Assembly: GCA_017623595.1 (NCBI GenBank)
Contig: JAGAOU010000053.1
Coordinates: 1-39,079, forward strand
Length of the DNA: 39,079 nt
Direction of reading: 5' to 3'
Source of the DNA: Clostridia bacterium
GTDB taxonomy: Bacteria; Bacillota; Clostridia; Oscillospirales; UBA644
Shown: positions 16,603 through 23,286 of the stretch, piece after piece
Numbering within the stretch: the stretch's first letter is position 1
Layout of the letters: the number at the start of each line of letters is the position of its first letter
Notes under the pieces: model-generated
The model's input: only the letters and a program-made list of their open reading frames with translations
Told to the model about the DNA's origin: nothing
The model's database searches: none
Program-made: the position numbers and the translations under genes

Positions 16603-16998
16603 TTAGTGGCAGCCGCCGCAAGAAGAGCAATTTCCGCCGCAAGAATGAGGTTCTTCCCCTGTGACATGGAAATTGATGATCTGGTATACGCTGTTTACCA
16701 GCTCTTGCAGGGCTTCAGAGGCTTCGGAGAACTGCTTCATTACGGGATGGGTTGTAACCTTTTCGTAAGCGGCGTTCATCTGATCACGCATGGTGTTCAT
16801 TGCCTTTTCATCCTGTTCTGCGGAATCCTTCTGCAGTTCAGTCATCAGCTGCATGCGGCGAAGATTGTATTCGCCGATAAACATCTGCAGTTCAGAATCG
16901 GTTTCCTGCAGAGCTTTTGCTTCGTTGTACTTTTTGAATTCTTCACAAGCTTCAATAGCTTCGCCCAGTTCATGGGCCAGTTTGGTAAGATCGGTCAT
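16603..16998 (-). CDS. YlbF/YmcA-family protein with cysteine-rich tail
   Basis: The 131-residue, almost entirely helical protein matches the YlbF/YmcA (Com_YlbF) family: MTDLTKLAHELGEAIEACEEFKKYNEAKALQETDSEL and the later VMKQFSEASEALQELVNSVYQIINF. In Bacillus subtilis, YlbF, YmcA and YaaT form the RicAFT complex, which binds iron-sulfur clusters and works with RNase Y; ymcA sits beside miaB there too. The protein ends in a Gly-Cys-rich tail (C-x3-C-x2-C-x2-C-H, last 12 residues), a plausible metal or Fe-S ligand set. AAAGAGG precedes the ATG. YlbF versus YmcA orthology is not resolved here. Confidence 0.85.
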   Translation of the reverse strand: MTDLTKLAHELGEAIEACEEFKKYNEAKALQETDSELQMFIGEYNLRRMQLMTELQKDSAEQDEKAMNTMRDQMNAAYEKVTTHPVMKQFSEASEALQELVNSVYQIINFHVTGEEPHSCGGNCSSCGGCH

Positions 16999-17049
16999 TT
17001 TTATACCTCTTTCTGATATTTTTTATCGAAATAAATTTGATAACACATG

Positions 17050-18474
17050 TTATTTATCTGCAAGTGTTCCGTACATGCCCCAGTGCAAAGCACGGTCTAT
17101 GCGGACGGACACTTGAGTTCCTTGAGGATAATTCCCCGGGAAATGGACCAGCTTATTCGTGTCGGTTCTTCCGTCGCAAAGAGACGGATCCTTATCATTT
17201 TGCCCCGTTACAAGGACAGATACAACCTGTCCCACCAGTTTTTGATTGGAAAGGGTGGAAAGCTCTGCCTGTAATGCGGAAAGGCGATTGTAGCGGTCAT
17301 GCTTGATTTCATCTGTTATCTGCCCCTCCATGGTAGCTGCCGGGGTGCCGGTTCGGGGAGAATAGATGAATGTAAATAAACCGTCAAATTCAACTTCACG
17401 AATTAAAGACATGGTATCCTGAAAATCCTCTTCGGTTTCGGTTGGGAATCCCACAATTACATCCGAGGTAAAAACAACTCCCTTGATGCGTTCTTTCGCC
17501 ATGGAGATCAGATTCAGATAGTCTTCTCTGGTGTATTTGCGATTCATCAGCTTCAGGATGCGGTTGCTTCCGGATTGGAAGGGAAGGTGGATGTGTCGCG
17601 AAATATGGCGGGAATTTGCGATGGTATCGATCAGTTTTTCCGAGGCATCCTTCGGATGCGATGTCATGAATCGGATTGTGAAATCGCCTTCCATTGCGTC
17701 GATTTCTTTGAGCAAATCGGAAAAATCATAACCAATGTCTAAATCGTTGCAATAAGAATTCACGTTTTGTCCCAACAGTGTTATTTCTTTGTATCCTTGT
17801 TTTATGAGGGAGGCGACTTCTTTTAATATCTGTTCGGGAAGCCGAGAGCGTTCCCTGCCGCGGACGTGCGGCACGATGCAATAAGTACAGAAATTGTTGC
17901 ATCCCGACATGATCGATACCCAAGCTCGGGTTTTGTCCTCCCGCTTAACGGGCAAGCCCTCCGTAAGATTGCCGTCGGAAGGTGCATTGTCGAAGATTCG
18001 AGTCTTCTCGATTAAAACCCGGTAAAGATTTTCGGGAAAACGGTATAGAGCATGCGGCCCGAAGAGCAGATTCACGTGACGGTATTTGCGGCGGATTTCT
18101 TCTGCGGCAGAGGGTTGCTGTACCATACAGCCGCACAGTGCAATCACCGTATCCGGCCGAGCTCTCTTCACAGAGGCCAAAGAACCGACCGTGCCGTAAA
18201 CCTTTTGCTCCGCATGATCTCGGACGGCACAGGTATTGAACAAAATAAAGTCCGCATTCTCGGGACGGTCTGTGAACACGTATCCCATTTCTTCCAACAT
18301 ACCGTTGATGCGCTCGGTGTCATTTTCATTTTGCTGGCAACCAAAGGTCTTTGTGTATGCAGACGGAGGTCTTCCCTGTATTGATTGAAAGTCCGCACTG
18401 ATTGCGGAAACTTTTTTCATGTAGTCCCACTGGGACAAGAGCTCCGCATCGGAAATGTATTTCGGTTCCACCAT
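17050..18474 (-). CDS. miaB: tRNA-2-methylthio-N6-dimethylallyladenosine synthase
   Basis: MiaB is a radical-SAM methylthiotransferase that converts i6A37 of tRNA to ms2i6A37 using two 4Fe-4S clusters. The N-terminal MTTase domain has three cysteines for the auxiliary cluster (TFGCQQNENDTE, NTCAVRDHAEQ, LCGCMVQQ). The radical-SAM CxxxCxxC is in GCNNFCTYCIVPHVRGRERSR. The C-terminal TRAM domain begins near LVGQVVSVLVTG. The start is the ATG at 18474: AAGAAGGA is well spaced for it but abuts an alternative ATG three codons upstream. It is the first gene of the 12-gene minus-strand operon, with its own promoter at 18506-18534. Confidence 0.97.
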   Translation of the reverse strand: MVEPKYISDAELLSQWDYMKKVSAISADFQSIQGRPPSAYTKTFGCQQNENDTERINGMLEEMGYVFTDRPENADFILFNTCAVRDHAEQKVYGTVGSLASVKRARPDTVIALCGCMVQQPSAAEEIRRKYRHVNLLFGPHALYRFPENLYRVLIEKTRIFDNAPSDGNLTEGLPVKREDKTRAWVSIMSGCNNFCTYCIVPHVRGRERSRLPEQILKEVASLIKQGYKEITLLGQNVNSYCNDLDIGYDFSDLLKEIDAMEGDFTIRFMTSHPKDASEKLIDTIANSRHISRHIHLPFQSGSNRILKLMNRKYTREDYLNLISMAKERIKGVVFTSDVIVGFPTETEEDFQDTMSLIREVEFDGLFTFIYSPRTGTPAATMEGQITDEIKHDRYNRLSALQAELSTLSNQKLVGQVVSVLVTGQNDKDPSLCDGRTDTNKLVHFPGNYPQGTQVSVRIDRALHWGMYGTLADK

Positions 18475-18505
18475 GGAATTCATTCCTTCTTAAATATTTA
18501 TCTAT

Positions 18506-18534
18506 ATTATAATACAAAAGAAGTGATTTGTAAA
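18506..18534 (-). promoter_or_regulatory. Promoter of the miaB-to-rluD operon
   Basis: On the minus strand TTTACA (18534-18529) and TATAAT (18511-18506) are 17 bp apart. It is back-to-back with the plus-strand promoter at 18583-18611, across very A+T-rich DNA. Confidence 0.82.
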
Positions 18535-18582
18535 TAAAGTTTTAATAAAAGTAAAATTTAATTTAAAATTAGCACACATATC

Positions 18583-18611
18583 TTGCATTTTAAACCGAAC
18601 TATGCTATAAT
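18583..18611 (+). promoter_or_regulatory. Extended -10 promoter of the small Cys protein gene
   Basis: TATAAT (18606-18611) is preceded by TG one base upstream (extended -10). The -35 TTGCAT (18583-18588) is weak, with a 17-bp spacer. AAGAAGG and the ATG at 18635 follow. Confidence 0.75.
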
Positions 18612-18634
18612 TACATTGAAAGAAGGTGAAGCCC

Positions 18635-18838
18635 ATGTTTCGGAAAAACATTGAACCGAATTGCGATTATTGCAGCCTTGGAACCGTACTCAGCGACGGG
18701 AATGTGTTGTGCAAAAAATTTGGGCTGATCCCTCCGAAGGTCGATTGTAAAAAATTCGTTTATTGCTCTTTGAAGCGGGTTCCTCGTCGTCGTCCGACGT
18801 TGCCCAAATTTGAGCATTCGGATTTTTCCATCGACTGA
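18635..18838 (+). CDS. Small cysteine-rich protein, probable zinc binder
   Basis: This 67-residue basic protein has Cys10-x2-Cys13, Cys26 and Cys38 in the N-terminal half, plus Cys44. Together with short turns (SDGNVLC, PPKVDCKKF) this suggests a small zinc-ribbon-like fold. The C-terminal half is rich in Arg and Pro (LKRVPRRRPTLPKF). I do not recognise a named family, though the spacing looks like a conserved clostridial small protein. The ATG at 18635 is preferred to a GTG three codons upstream because AAGAAGG is 8 nt from it. It lies 50 bp before pgi with no terminator between, so the two may share a transcript. Confidence 0.72.
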   Translation: MFRKNIEPNCDYCSLGTVLSDGNVLCKKFGLIPPKVDCKKFVYCSLKRVPRRRPTLPKFEHSDFSID

Positions 18839-18888
18839 TTTTTTTGTTATAACATCGTACCCTGTACGAAGGAATGGAGAGAAACAGA

Positions 18889-20229
18889 ATGGTTCTGAAG
18901 GTAAACAAACAGTATCTCAACGGCTTTATCGGCGAAAAAGAGTACAACGGAATGAAGCCTTTTGTTGCGGCTGCTGACAAAATGATCAATGAGAAAAACG
19001 GTGCCGGAAACGATTTCCTCGGTTGGGTCAAGCTGCCTGCCGACTATGACAAAGAGGAGTTCGCACGCATTAAGGCTGCTGCAGAAAAAATTAAAAAGGA
19101 CACTGATGTTCTTTTGGTAATCGGTATCGGAGGATCTTATCTCGGTGCCCGTGCTGCCATTGAATTTGTAAAATCCCCCATGTATAACAATTTGAAGAGA
19201 GACGGCACTCCCGAGATTTATTTCATCGGCAACTCCATCTCCTCCACCCACATGCAGGAGGTTCTTTCGATCTGTGAAGGAAAGGACGTCAGTGTGAACG
19301 TCATTTCCAAATCAGGTACCACTACGGAGCCCGCGCTTGCATTCCGTGTCATGAAGGAATATCTGGAAAAGAAATACGGAAAAGAAGGGGCGAAGGGCCG
19401 CATTTATGCCACCACCGATAAGGCGCGCGGAACTCTGAAATCTCTCGCGGATCGAGAAGGATACGAATGCTTCGTGATTCCCGACGATGTGGGCGGCCGC
19501 TTCTCTGTTCTTACCCCTGTCGGACTTCTCCCCATTGCTGCCGCAGGCATTGATATTGACGCGCTCATGAAGGGTGCTCAGGATGCAATGACCGCATTTA
19601 TGGAACCCGATATGGAGAAGAACCCTTGCTATGAATTTGCCGCAATCCGCAACATTCTTCTCCGAAAAGGCCGTTCCATTGAAGTTACCGTTGGGTATGA
19701 ACCCTATCTCTGGTGCTTTGGCGAATGGATCAAACAGCTCTTCGGCGAAAGCGAAGGCAAAGACAACAAGGGACTCTTCCCCACCAGTATGATCTTCTCG
19801 ACCGATCTCCATTCTCTTGGACAGTATCTCCAGGAGGGCATGCGTACCATGTACGAAACGGTTCTTTGGGTCAACAAGTCGAAGCAGGATCTTGTGGTTG
19901 GTGAAGATCCCGAGAATTTGGACGGACTGAACTTCCTTGCGGGAAAAGCTATGCAGGATGTCAACATGAAAGCCTTCCAGGCTACTGCTCTTGCCCATAT
20001 GGACGGCGGGGTTCCTTCTGTTGTGCTTGAGTTGGAAGATGCTTCCGCTTATTCTCTCGGTTACTTAATTTACTTCTATGAAAAGGCTTGTGCCGTTTCC
20101 GGTTACCTCCTTGGGGTGAATCCCTTTGATCAGCCCGGCGTGGAAGCGTACAAGAAAAATATGTTTGCGCTTCTCGGAAAGCCCGGCTACGAGGATATGA
20201 GAGCCGAACTTGAGGCAAAATTGAAATAA
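18889..20229 (+). CDS. pgi: Glucose-6-phosphate isomerase
   Basis: Pgi interconverts glucose 6-phosphate and fructose 6-phosphate in glycolysis and gluconeogenesis. At 446 residues it is the usual short form of Bacillota. Two SIS-type halves are visible: [15 protein letters not shown] in the first, and [15 protein letters not shown] with [21 protein letters not shown] (signature 1). The C-terminal signature 2 region reads [37 protein letters not shown] at 18876-18879 lies 9 nt before the ATG at 18889; an earlier in-frame ATG at 18874 abuts its own putative site, so 18889 is favoured. Codon use leans to C-ending codons, consistent with high expression. Confidence 0.96.
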   Translation: MVLKVNKQYLNGFIGEKEYNGMKPFVAAADKMINEKNGAGNDFLGWVKLPADYDKEEFARIKAAAEKIKKDTDVLLVIGIGGSYLGARAAIEFVKSPMYNNLKRDGTPEIYFIGNSISSTHMQEVLSICEGKDVSVNVISKSGTTTEPALAFRVMKEYLEKKYGKEGAKGRIYATTDKARGTLKSLADREGYECFVIPDDVGGRFSVLTPVGLLPIAAAGIDIDALMKGAQDAMTAFMEPDMEKNPCYEFAAIRNILLRKGRSIEVTVGYEPYLWCFGEWIKQLFGESEGKDNKGLFPTSMIFSTDLHSLGQYLQEGMRTMYETVLWVNKSKQDLVVGEDPENLDGLNFLAGKAMQDVNMKAFQATALAHMDGGVPSVVLELEDASAYSLGYLIYFYEKACAVSGYLLGVNPFDQPGVEAYKKNMFALLGKPGYEDMRAELEAKLK

Positions 20230-20264
20230 TTTTCTGTTTTTGACAAAAAAATTCAAAATACCTC

Positions 20265-20293
20265 TTGCAATCCGAGAAAAAATGTGCTATAAT
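20265..20293 (+). promoter_or_regulatory. Promoter of the small P-loop gene
   Basis: TTGCAA (20265-20270), 17 bp, TATAAT (20288-20293) with TG one base upstream of the -10. It starts 36 bp after pgi ends. Confidence 0.8.
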
Positions 20294-20327
20294 AGAATCA
20301 GTTAAAAGAAAGAGGAGGACGTCCCCT

Positions 20328-20729
20328 ATGATTAAACTTATCGTTGGTCTCAAAGGAACCGGCAAAACCAAGACTCTGATTGCCGATGCAAACGCTGCTA
20401 TCGCCGCCGATCACGGTTGTGTTGTCTGCGTTGAAAAAGGCAGAAAGTTGATTTATGACATCAGTCATAAAATTCGCTTAATCAGCTCTGAAGAGTACGA
20501 TATCAATACTTATGACCGTTTCTTCGGTTTTCTCTGCGGCTTGATGTCTGCAAACTATGATATTACAAACATCTTCGTAGATTCCATCACCAAGATTTGC
20601 GGTGATGATCTCGCTCAGTTGGAAGCATTCTTGACCGAAGTCGAGAAGGTTATTCGTAACATTGACATCACCATCACTCTCAGCCACGATGTCAACGATC
20701 TTTCTGACGGTTTGAAAAAATATCTGTGA
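20328..20729 (+). CDS. Small P-loop ATP/GTP-binding-like protein
   Basis: This 133-residue protein begins MIKLIVGLKGTGKTKTLI, with a textbook Walker A (G-L-K-G-T-G-K-T, residues 7-14). A hydrophobic strand ending in Asp (NIFVDSI, about 79-85) could be Walker B, and VIRNIDITITLSHD is a later strand. It is too short for a full RecA or AAA ATPase and looks like a compact nucleotide-binding fold. I do not recognise a named family with confidence. GAGGAGG precedes the ATG at 20328; an in-frame codon at 20265 lies inside the promoter. It is a one-gene transcript closed by the hairpin at 20739-20772. Confidence 0.8.
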   Translation: MIKLIVGLKGTGKTKTLIADANAAIAADHGCVVCVEKGRKLIYDISHKIRLISSEEYDINTYDRFFGFLCGLMSANYDITNIFVDSITKICGDDLAQLEAFLTEVEKVIRNIDITITLSHDVNDLSDGLKKYL

Positions 20730-20738
20730 GTCTCATCG

Positions 20739-20772
20739 AAAAGAGCTGTACGCTAAGTACAGCTCTTTTTTT
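20739..20772. terminator. Bidirectional terminator between P-loop gene and aspartokinase
   Basis: A perfect 13-bp stem pairs 20739-20751 with 20757-20769 around the loop GCTAA, ending in a T-run (20766-20772). The aspartokinase stop (20753-20755) lies in the loop, so the same hairpin closes both genes. Confidence 0.9.
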
Positions 20773-21721
20773 GTTCCCGAAAAAGAATTTTGTGCAGCGA
20801 TGCCATCACCGTATTATAATCATTAATCGAAAAGCCGGCACATAAAGAATCTCTGCCGTAATGGATTTCATCGGACAGGGCACAACAAACACTGAGTATT
20901 TCATTTAGCAACGGCGCCGACGGCGGTGTTGCAAATAAGACGGAAACATAAGAAAGTTCTCCTTCTTTGCGTGACGTCAATCCTGTCCGAGGGGGTGCCG
21001 ATTCAGACACCGTAGTTCCTTCTTCGTTTGAAAAAGAGGACAAAATCTCTAAAGGAACTTGGTATTGCAGTGCCAGTTCTGTTGCTCTTGGATGAAGAAC
21101 CTTTGCACCGGCGACTGCAAATCGCAACATGCTATCGGTTTTAATATCGGAAAACCTATGCGCATCTTTTTCTTTGCGAGGGTCGGTAGAATATACACCG
21201 TCCACATCAGTAAAGATCATACATCGGTCTGCGTGTAATGCAGCCGCCAGGGCTACGGCAGAAGTATCCGACCCTCCTCTCCCAAGCGTGACAAGGTTTC
21301 CTAAAGAATCAATACCTTGAAAGCCCGTTACAATGATAATTTTCCCCAGGTCCCATTCCTTCTTGATTCTATCCGTCTTGATACATGAGATCTCCCCCGC
21401 TCCGTAACTTCCGCTTGCAAAAATCGGAACCTGTGCTGCGTTTAACGATATGGCGTCGTGTCCGAGTTCTCGAATCGTTGCCGCCAAAAGCGCCGCCGAA
21501 GCTTGTTCTCCCGTAATCAGGAGGGCATCCGATTCACGGGAAGGAAACGTGGAAGAAAGTTCACGATATTTTTCTGTTAACGCATCTGTGGTTTTACCTT
21601 GTGCAGAAACTACTACCAATACTTGATTTCCGACAGAATCGGCAAGTACCCTCTTCGCAACCCGTTGGACGCAGGTCTTGTCTGCCAAAGAGGATCCGCC
21701 GTATTTTTGAACGATTTTCAT
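20753..21721 (-). CDS. Short aspartokinase with reduced ACT region
   Basis: Aspartokinase phosphorylates aspartate at the start of lysine, threonine and methionine synthesis. The kinase domain is intact: KYGGSSLAD at the N-terminus, GRGGSDTSAVALAAAL, FTDVDGVYSTDPR, and VLHPRATELALQYQVPLEI before the C-terminal part. The family is normally 400-460 residues with two ACT domains that bind lysine or threonine. This protein has only 322, leaving about 65 residues (LSYVSVLFATPPSA ... REQKKSCT), enough for at most one incomplete ACT. Altered or absent feedback control is therefore inferred. The start is the ATG at 21721, downstream of GGAAGGAG; a GTG seven codons earlier overlaps that site. No other lysine or threonine genes are adjacent. 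Confidence 0.88.
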   Translation of the reverse strand: MKIVQKYGGSSLADKTCVQRVAKRVLADSVGNQVLVVVSAQGKTTDALTEKYRELSSTFPSRESDALLITGEQASAALLAATIRELGHDAISLNAAQVPIFASGSYGAGEISCIKTDRIKKEWDLGKIIIVTGFQGIDSLGNLVTLGRGGSDTSAVALAAALHADRCMIFTDVDGVYSTDPRKEKDAHRFSDIKTDSMLRFAVAGAKVLHPRATELALQYQVPLEILSSFSNEEGTTVSESAPPRTGLTSRKEGELSYVSVLFATPPSAPLLNEILSVCCALSDEIHYGRDSLCAGFSINDYNTVMASLHKILFREQKKSCT

Positions 21722-21732
21722 GTATAAAAATG

Positions 21733-21772
21733 CTCCTTCCACAGGGACTATTCCAGTATATTACGGAAGGAG
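21733..21772 (-). promoter_or_regulatory. Hairpin pairing the aspartokinase ribosome site
   Basis: On the minus strand CTCCTTCC (21772-21765) can pair with GGAAGGAG (21740-21733) over a 24-nt loop. GGAAGGAG is the apparent ribosome-binding site of the aspartokinase gene; CATTTTTATAC follows it. The stem also serves as a weak end to ruvX. The structure could act as a partial terminator, a translational gate, or both. No lysine-riboswitch sequence is visible. Confidence 0.5.
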
Positions 21773-21783
21773 TTTTTTTGTGT

Positions 21784-22194
21784 TTATTTATGGGAATCCA
21801 AATATCCCTGCAGCAGAACCGCAGCGGCGGCGGCATCGATGTTTTTGCGCTGGTCTTTGGCTTTGATGCCCCCGGCGTGTAGCATCTGGGATGCGATAAC
21901 AGTAGTGTATTTCTCATCCACCAGTTCCGCCTCAAAGCCGAAACGGCTCTTCAATTCATCCCGAAACCGTTCCACGCGAAGACACATTTCGCTTTTTGCA
22001 CCGTCGGTTCTGCCCGGATAACCCAGAATGACTCGATCGGGCGCCACCTCAGCAACGGTTTCGCCGACTGCAGTAAGAAGTTTTTCATAGTTGCGGGAGG
22101 GGAGCACCTTATACGGAGACGCGATTAGGCCCAGGCCGTCCGAGGTTGCAATCCCCGTGCGGGACATTCCGTAATCAATGGCAAGAACACGCAT
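21784..22194 (-). CDS. ruvX: YqgF/RuvX pre-16S rRNA nuclease-like protein
   Basis: This RNase H-fold protein family (YqgF) is involved in processing the 5' end of 16S rRNA and was first named a putative Holliday-junction resolvase. The 136-residue product has the first catalytic Asp in VLAIDYGMSRTGIATSD. The VILGYPGRTDGAKS strand follows, then VDEKYTT (acidic residues) and the final KNIDAAAAAVLLQGYLD with the last Asp. It has normal family length. AAAGGAT lies 8 nt before the ATG. It is downstream of acpP, separated by a hairpin, and 62 bp ahead of the aspartokinase. Confidence 0.94.
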   Translation of the reverse strand: MRVLAIDYGMSRTGIATSDGLGLIASPYKVLPSRNYEKLLTAVGETVAEVAPDRVILGYPGRTDGAKSEMCLRVERFRDELKSRFGFEAELVDEKYTTVIASQMLHAGGIKAKDQRKNIDAAAAAVLLQGYLDSHK

Positions 22195-22217
22195 AGTGAA
22201 GATCCTTTCAAAATCAG

Positions 22218-22242
22218 ACCGCCGGAATTTTCGTCCGGCGGT
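22218..22242 (-). terminator. Hairpin between acpP and ruvX
   Basis: ACCGCCGGA (22218-22226) pairs with TCCGGCGGT (22234-22242), a perfect 9-bp GC-rich stem with a 7-nt loop. On the minus strand it is followed only by CTGATTTTG, so termination may be partial and ruvX may be read through. Confidence 0.6.
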
Positions 22243-22248
22243 TTGCGT

Positions 22249-22515
22249 TTAACCCTGAAGCTTTGCGTAGATTTCAGACACAACGTCTTCCGCTACATTA
22301 TCATTCATAAAGGAAACAATATCACCCAAGGTCTTCAGATCCTGAGCTACTTCATCGGGAACCGATACGGAAAATTCTTCTTCGATATACATCAGAAGCT
22401 CCAAAATTTCCAAAGAATCGGTGCAGACATCTGCGATGAGGCTTTCCGAAGAAAGGTCTTCAACCGCAACATTATAGCGCTGAGAAAAAATCAATTTTAC
22501 AGTATCAAGATACAT
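22249..22515 (-). CDS. acpP: Acyl carrier protein
   Basis: Small acidic helical carrier whose serine takes 4'-phosphopantetheine and carries acyl intermediates. The 88-residue product has the attachment motif TDSLEILELLMYIEEEF, with Ser34 as the modified residue, followed by VSVPDEVAQDLKTLGDIVSFM, the helix III region. The start is the ATG at 22515, 9 nt after GAGGAG; an in-frame upstream codon at 22578 falls within the promoter. No fatty-acid synthase genes are nearby, so it may be the general ACP or a dedicated carrier. Its promoter is a perfect consensus, suggesting strong expression. Confidence 0.93.
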   Translation of the reverse strand: MYLDTVKLIFSQRYNVAVEDLSSESLIADVCTDSLEILELLMYIEEEFSVSVPDEVAQDLKTLGDIVSFMNDNVAEDVVSEIYAKLQG

Positions 22516-22549
22516 ATGGGATGACTCCTCACTTTTTATTGATGGCTCT

Positions 22550-22578
22550 ATTATACCCGATTCCTGACGGAATGTCAA
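22550..22578 (-). promoter_or_regulatory. Consensus promoter of acpP
   Basis: On the minus strand TTGACA (22578-22573), 17 bp, TATAAT (22555-22550). It matches consensus at all positions and lies about 35 bp before the acpP ATG. Confidence 0.92.
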
Positions 22579-22595
22579 GTCTCTTCATAATTATT

Positions 22596-23282
22596 TCAAA
22601 TATCGTCTCCGTTTCTCTGAGGCAGCTTTGTTGTTAAGGCTTCAACGGTTCGTTCAATGGCATCTTTGCTGTTTTTCCAATCCTCTTTTGCAAAACGGTA
22701 GTCGAATTTTTTGCAGAACCAATCAATATCTCCGCTCAGTGTTTCAAGAGAGGTCACGGTAATATTGCCGAGGGCTTCGCAAAAAGCTGTCCGATCCTTC
22801 TTGCCCAATTCTTTTGATGCGGCAAGCAGGGCGCGGTAATGCGGCAGACAGAAACGAGGCTGTTCCGCAAAAAGTTTACGGAATTTCTCATCGTTCTTCC
22901 AGAGATAGACGATATTGGAATACACGCTTGCCATCTTGTCCGCAATGCGATCGCAAACATAGCAGGAATGCTCCAAAGAATTGAGGTATTTTTCCGTAGC
23001 ATCGGGTTTTACAGGATTGATTCGATCCCGAATTTCCTCCAAATGCGACTGTAGGATCAATGCTACAGGCAAACGTTTTCCGTAGGTCAGCATCATGGAG
23101 AAATGATCGTAACAAAAACCTACCTTGTTTGTCTGAATCCGAACATTTGGCTCCATCATTGCGGCACCTGTAATAGTCTCGATTTCGTTCTTTTCCAGCA
23201 TTCTGTACAGTGAGCAGACGGGGCAACCGCACTTCTCACCGAAATGCTCGTTGATTGCAATAGTATAAAGATGCTCTGCCAT
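22596..23282 (-). CDS. Cysteine-rich DUF6062-like protein with two CxxC/CxxH modules
   Basis: The 228-residue, probably cytosolic protein contains a duplicated pattern: C20-x2-C23 with C57-x2-H60 (FCYDH), then C107-x2-C110 with C145-x2-H148 (FCLPH). The distances between halves are nearly equal (33 and 34 intervening residues). Each module could bind one zinc ion or an Fe-S cluster. The C-terminal WFCKKFDYRFAKEDWKNSKDAIERTVEAL resembles what I recall of DUF6062 proteins in Clostridia; that name is from memory and uncertain. The ATG at 23282 is 4 bp after the ribulokinase stop, with GAAGGAG inside the end of that gene. It is thus the third gene of the pflX-like/araB-like operon. Confidence 0.75.
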   Translation of the reverse strand: MAEHLYTIAINEHFGEKCGCPVCSLYRMLEKNEIETITGAAMMEPNVRIQTNKVGFCYDHFSMMLTYGKRLPVALILQSHLEEIRDRINPVKPDATEKYLNSLEHSCYVCDRIADKMASVYSNIVYLWKNDEKFRKLFAEQPRFCLPHYRALLAASKELGKKDRTAFCEALGNITVTSLETLSGDIDWFCKKFDYRFAKEDWKNSKDAIERTVEALTTKLPQRNGDDI

Positions 23283-23286
23283 ATGA

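Noticed and set aside
21722..21783. Lysine riboswitch ahead of the aspartokinase
   Set aside because: Only 62 bp separates it from ruvX and no multi-helix junction sequence is present; the simple hairpin is reported instead.
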